Below are positions 59,090 through 64,000 of a stretch of DNA of 64,000 nucleotides, piece by piece. The stretch is from Acanthosoma haemorrhoidale (Eukaryota > Arthropoda > Insecta > Hemiptera > Acanthosomatidae). Under the pieces are notes generated by a model. It was not told the origin of the DNA. It saw only the letters and a program-made list of their open reading frames with translations, and made no database searches. Within the stretch, counting starts at the first letter, position 1; every line of letters begins with the position of its first letter. The DNA is taken from assembly GCA_930367205.1 (NCBI GenBank), contig OV884009.1, positions 122,272,639 through 122,336,638 of the forward strand. Direction: 5' to 3'. Both the position numbers and the translations under genes were made by a program.

Positions 59090-59480
59090 ATAGGCATCTG
59101 TACTGAGAACTGTAATACTCATTAGGAAGGCCTGTATCAAAAAGTGTCTCATTGTATATTCTCATTCTGATGCTGACTGGGCAGGGGGGGGGGGGGTTCA
59201 TAGTGATGGAAAAAGCATTGGTGGTTACATTATTCAACATGCTGGAAATATAATCTGCTGGCATTCAAAAATGCAGACCTGTGTACCGTAGAAGCCAAAT
59301 ATGTTGCTGCTGCTAATGCAGCCCAATATTTGGTCAACATGTGATGCCTCCATTCACGTCAATCTTGGAGTAAATATTGAAACCAATGTTTTCATGTAGG
59401 ACATGAGCACTACCTCTATGATTCCAAACTATGAGAACTCAAAACATTTATTAAAACTTGGAAAATGTTTAGTGTGATTT
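59090..59480 (+). pseudogene. Ty1/copia RNase H relic
   Basis: YSHSDADWAG (59157-59185) is the copia RNase H start (SDADWAG). After a G run come SIGGYIIQHAGNIICWHSK (about 59214-59270) and VEAKYVAAANAAQYLVNM (about 59290-59342), which match the S.GY.F...G..ISW.SK and EAEY.A...A blocks. MIPNYENSKH (about 59419-59448) fits the final NP....KHI segment. Stops and frameshifts are present. No LTR was identified. Confidence 0.75.
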
Positions 59481-60639
59481 TTCTGGTGATGAAACTGAAA
59501 CCAAGAAAGGTGTAAAAGCTTTCTCTAAAATAATTTTGCATGTCAACAAGATCATTTGCTTGCACTTTAAATTAGCCAAAACTTCAAGTGAAGCATGAAA
59601 TAAATTTAGAAATACTTACAAAGATACCATTCTTGACCCTCACATCTCAAGTTCATAATGAAATTTATTCACTAACATGGGTACTCTAGAATCTTTAAAC
59701 CTCCTCTTGTACAAATTGTTAATTTCCATTTTGATTACAAACACTGATTTAATCATGAGTTGTATGCTAGAATTGTGTAGCATTGTGCTATCCAACTAGT
59801 TAATAGATCAGTGTAATAATGTGACAACTCACCACCCGGAACCAAAAAGTAGGTTTTTTAATAATATAGTGAAACCTACCTCATTTTCTACCATTTTATT
59901 TTCTAATTTATTAGATCAATTGACCTTAACTAATTTGGTAGGTCCGTCATGAGATCTTTAATTCAACTTGTTTTTATGTCTTCGACATAGGAAATTATCC
60001 CGATTGAATCGCCCGATCTCAAGGCTAATGTTATAGTTATTAATAAATTGAGAAACTGGGAATTGTGAAATATATACAAGTAAAATGGTTATAACAAACA
60101 ATTATAATTATAAATAATGCTGACATTAATTATATAAAAAAATATTCAATTCCTTTTGAACAAGGATAGTTACTACTAATTAGTTATACAAAAAAAATGA
60201 TAATTGAGCTCAATCTCTTTTTAATGGATCCATAATAAAAAAACAATATCTATATCACCCAATCGATGATATCCGTGTAACCTTCTTCTTCTTCTTCTTA
60301 TTCTCCTCTGCTTGTGTTGATGACCGTCAACGGAACGGGAGCTTGCTCTGCTTTGCTCTCTGGCTCTTGGCTAAGACTGACTAAAACTCGCCCTTCGTCT
60401 CATCCCCACTCCTAAGAGCATAAGGGCAGATGCTGGACAAAGTGGGAGGGTGGCTGGTCATGATATTCTCAAATATCATGAATGTTACAATAGATATGTG
60501 TACAGAACAGTGGTAGATGGCAAAACAACCATATTGGTTTAAGTAATTATGTCAGTATATTTTTAATTTAGTATAACATATGTTTAATTGTACTTTTAGT
60601 CTTGTATCTTTATTATATCAAGTTCTGATAAAATTCTAG
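59481..60639. other. Dot1 intron; unclassified G+C-richer patch at 60290-60480
   Basis: Mostly A+T-rich. The patch 60290-60480 includes a CTT run and could be part of an LTR belonging to the copia relic, but there is no partner. Confidence 0.35.
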
Positions 60640-60875
60640 TTATTGGCAAGAAACCACCTCCTGCACCAGGTTGTGTTGATCAGCAATTGACTTCATTAAC
60701 TTCTACACCATCTACTGTCCATGAAGAATTGGATATTCCTCCAGCACCATCAGATACTCCATATGCTCTACAGATCTTGTTAGATCTATATAGAGATCAA
60801 ATGATGGCGACGATTGAGACTATAAAGAATCAAGAATACAAGTCAATTGTTAAGAAACAAATAGCTGAAGAAAGG
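60640..60875 (+). CDS. Dot1l: Dot1 exon: proline-rich to first coiled coil
   Basis: The acceptor is AAATTCTAG and the donor AGG/GTATGT; 236 bases. It encodes VIGKKPPPAPGCVDQQLTSL, then PPAPSDTPYALQILLDLYRD and QMMATIETIKNQEYKSIVKK, ending QIAEER. The segment aligns with the APTPPALQKLLESFKIQYLQFL region of DOT1L, the start of the coiled-coil part that binds AF9/AF10-type partners in vertebrates. Whether insect partners bind here is inferred. Confidence 0.92.
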
Positions 60876-61389
60876 GTATGTTTAATTTTCAGTATCTTTC
60901 TCATTAATTCTTAGCTACAAATATTTCTTCATGGCTGTACTAAATTATTCTGTTAATTGTAGCAAACAACTAGTGTGTATCATTTCAATATGTCGACAAT
61001 AGTGTATATAAATGAAAAAAAACAGCTGATCAAACATTGGGTTATCTGATATATTACATTTTTTTTTAAATATATATTTAAATACAATGTAATTATAATT
61101 ATGGTACTGTTAATACTTAAAAATCCACTATTGAAAAAAAATTATCTTTTTACCTTAGTTAACCTAATATCACACAGTAACAATTAGTCACAAGGGTGTG
61201 AATAGAAGAGCAGTTGCTGGAGGTGGGGCTAAACAACAAACTACAAAAGTTTGAGTATTGAGGATTTGAGGTTGACTTGGACATAAAGGCAGTTCTGAAG
61301 GACCGATTATGGTGGAGAAAGGCATAGTAGGGTAGAGAGACCAAAAAGGAAGGAATAGCAGGTTTGAGCCAGACATCAGATCCATTAAT

Positions 61390-62140
61390 TCACAATCAAT
61401 TTGTGTTCACCAAAACTAAATCCTGCCATTCTTTCTTGATTTCTCTCATGACATTGAATACTTCAGCTTTCTCCCAATCCTCTACAACATTTTCGAGAAA
61501 TTCTTAATAAAACACCTTCTCCCAAAACATTAGCTTGGTTCCTGCCTACATCATGCTACAGTATATATAGCAGGGCCACAGAGGAGGGCAAGCACTATTG
61601 CACAGGTGCATTACTGAATGTAGCTAGCATTTGAGCGTGTTTGCCACCCCAGCTTGCTCTTCTAACTCAAATCTATCCTATCCCAAACATGCTTACTTAT
61701 CCTTTCCTCCTATCTATCTAATCAATACTTCCAGATCCGCTGTGGCTCAGAATACTCAAAATACTATCAATTCGAAGCCGGAGCGGAGCCCCTTAGTTCC
61801 CAAGGTAGTGTTCTGGACCATCTCCTTTATGTCATCTATATTGCATACATTCCCACTACCTTTCTTGCTACCTTCACTGATGACACAAAAGTTCTCTCAA
61901 CACATACTATATATATCCAAATACAGGATCCCATGACCTCCAAAATTCACCTCACCAAAATTGATCACTGGTGCAACCATTGGCAAATAAAAATTATAAA
62001 AGATAATTGCACCCACATTACTTTTACCTTGCCATGCAGATCCTCTTTAATGCTCTACCCCCCCCCCCCCCGACACCTGACACAGTACCAACATCTCGGA
62101 TTCCACCTCGAAAAAAACTACCTTCTTTTTAATATTTGTT
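61390..62140 (+). pseudogene. Old Jockey-like LINE relic (RT), sense
   Basis: Pieces match copy A ORF2: LPILYNIFEKFLIKHLLPK (about 61470-61530), a motif A region (about 61610-61660), YFQIRCGSEYSKYYQFEAG (about 61725-61785), SQGSVLDHLLYVIYI (about 61800-61843), FLATFTDDTKVLSTH (61862-61906, motif C TDD) and IDHWCNHWQIKI (61955-61994). It then has QHLGFHLEKN near 62090. The order and spacing are those of the same LINE family at greater divergence. It lies directly upstream of the last exon. Confidence 0.72.
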
Positions 62141-62269
62141 CTATGTACAAGCAGAATCTATAAATTTCGTACTTATTATTTGAAGTTGGAAATGGTGTAA
62201 ATTATACATATAAATATATATAATTCACATTCAATACGTAAGATAATTTGATTATTACTTTATTGATAG

Positions 62270-62476
62270 GAAAGGAATCAGAAATTGACATGCAGAGCTG
62301 CACAACTAGAAAAACAAATAAAGGTTCTGATTGATGATAGTGTTGCTCTTTTAAAAATGAGAATGGCTGAGCTAGGTATTAATGCTAATACCCCAAATGA
62401 CCTTTTGTCAAAAGCTAAAGAAATTGTCATGAGGCATAAAGAGCTACAAGCTAAAGCTAGTCAGTTGCAGCACCAG
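62270..62476 (+). CDS. Dot1l: Dot1 exon: coiled coil
   Basis: The acceptor is ATTGATAG and the donor CAG/GTTGGT, a weaker donor. It encodes ERNQKLTCRAAQLEKQIK, then LIDDSVALLKMRMAELGINA and NDLLSKAKEIVMRHKELQAK followed by ASQLQHQ, 69 codons. The heptads match the DOT1L coiled coil (LFQQKLDELGVKALTYNDLI...ISAHNQQLREQSEQLEQ). This is the region binding AF10/AF17-type leucine zippers in vertebrates. The reading frame stays open past the donor, so the end at 62476 rests on homology ending there and a fair GT site. Confidence 0.92.
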
Positions 62477-64000
62477 GTTGGTTACATTTTCTCTTTAAGA
62501 TTTTTAAATAAAATTAATCAATATTTACCATTCTTAATTCTCTCAATCAGTGTTCAGGAAATGAATATAATTTTGCCTAAATAATAGAGTGCAAGAATGA
62601 TGTGTTATTTCCAGGTTAATCATATGTAAACACAACCACTAAGATCATTAAGATAGTATACCTATAATAATTCTAATTACAATAATTGTTTTGTTCTACC
62701 TGGGTTTAGATTCCAAAAAACACAGGAGTAGGAAAATCGATATAAAATCCATGAGTGTGAAATAGAGAAAAAAAGAAGTGGCAGTTCAGCATTTAATAAC
62801 TTTCACTAAACTTTTGCTATATATGATAAAAAATTAACAAAACCCAAATAAATATAATTAGTACATTTTAAAAATAATAAATTATGATTTAAGAATGCTA
62901 TTTACTTTTACATGATGTGATCAAAAAATATGTCAAAAATTACATTGAAGATAAAACTACTATTAAATTAAAGTATGAAATTATGTTCCTTATTTTAGAT
63001 TCCTTTATCATAGAACAAATGATTGATTCATAACATCATATCGCCATTCAATTGAGAAGTAGGATTCACCACTCAATTTTACTTAACATGTTTCCAATTG
63101 AATTTAAATTACATTCATTTCTAGGGTTTTGTTATTTTTTGAAATATTTATGTTTTCACCCCATTTTCTGTCAGCCTGTATGTTCTGGTTTTTTGTGAGT
63201 CCTCTGCCATAAATTTTAAATTATATGAAGTATATATAGGAAAATATGATAAATATAAGGATCTTCATGAAACATGATTAAGTGTCATTAATTGATTAAT
63301 GTAAGCTGGCAATCAACAAATAAATAATTTTCTTAACTTTTTGTAGGGTATAAAATTAAAGGTCTCAACATCCTTAACAATATGTAATTTTTATTTTATT
63401 TTTCAAGTAATAATTACAAAAAATCCATTGCAATTACTATTAACTCTGGGCTTGAAACTTTAACTTTACCTGTGTTAGTTTTGAGCCATGAGCTTTGCAT
63501 AGTGATTCCATTTTATCCCCCAATGATGCTAAACCAGCCCTATTAAAAATAATGAAAGGCCTGAAAAATGAAATTTCGACCATATTGAGTAGGGTATCAA
63601 ATTAAAGATCTGAACATTGATTAATAATATTTTCTGACATATAATAATACTATCTGTTGAAGCTTAAGTATATGTTGAATATCTGGTGTTTTCTCTGTCA
63701 ATTCATTTTCTATGTTTCCCCGTGGCATTCTTCTCAGAATTTAATCACCTAACCACCTAAGGCCCCCACTTTTGATAAAGGCAACTAAATGTGGGTAGCA
63801 ATATAGCTGTCTTAATTCTTAGTTTGCTCTGATGCACCATTAATCCTCTCCACGGACTGATCCATAGATTTTGTGGAGAACTTTTCTTTCCTTGACCATG
63901 AGTGTCTTTTCATGTTCTCTGTTTATCACACAGGACTCATTCTTAAGGTATTCCACTCATCGGCCTTACTAATATCTTATAGACGATTTCGCCAGCTCTC
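62477..64000. other. Dot1 intron or beyond; no exon seen
   Basis: A+T-rich with no further Dot1 homology. An approximate direct repeat of about 45 bases starts GTAGGGTATNAAATTAAAG at 63344 and 63588. The remaining C-terminal exons must lie to the right. Confidence 0.5.

Overview
The window is animal nuclear DNA, most likely from an insect. It is A+T-rich, its one recognisable host gene is split into small exons by very long introns, and the mobile elements are of insect type (Jockey-clade non-LTR, Ty3/gypsy LTR, piggyBac, Tc1/mariner and copia relics). I cannot name the species.

Host gene: eleven plus-strand exons between 5920 and 62476 encode about 580 residues of a Dot1/DOT1L (Drosophila grappa) histone H3-K79 methyltransferase. 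The catalytic domain is nearly complete, followed by the acidic/basic linker and the start of the coiled-coil region. The first exons lie left of the window and the C-terminal exons to the right. All exon joins keep frame and use GT-AG sites. More than 95 percent of the span is intron, so nearly everything else listed here sits inside Dot1 introns.

Layout: 350-5640 holds an antisense non-LTR relic, a 54-bp minisatellite and a sense copy of a Jockey-like LINE. 8815-9700 is a piggyBac transposase relic. The 25-kb intron 10072-35551 holds a CT microsatellite, a degenerate 46-bp repeat with X-box-like palindromes, a deleted gypsy element (14.3-16.4 kb), a DDE-associated relic, two antisense copies of the same Jockey-like LINE (21.5-25.8 and 27.5-30.6 kb), and a 42-bp satellite with a three-monomer higher-order repeat. 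The next intron (35690-46590) carries two LTR elements side by side in one CA/TA microsatellite. The first is a minus-strand gypsy element whose predicted primer site pairs with its own LTR (self-priming, Tf1/sushi style). The second is a very young plus-strand Gag-only element with a tRNA-Lys primer site. From 46.6 kb to the end, short exons alternate with old LINE, Tc1 and copia remnants.

Most interesting: the self-priming signature and the 70-bp palindrome of the gypsy element at 36.1-40.0 kb; the LINE whose ORF1 and ORF2 share one frame separated by a single TAA in three copies; tail-only LINE insertions, one with a 5' inversion; and the young Gag-only LTR element.
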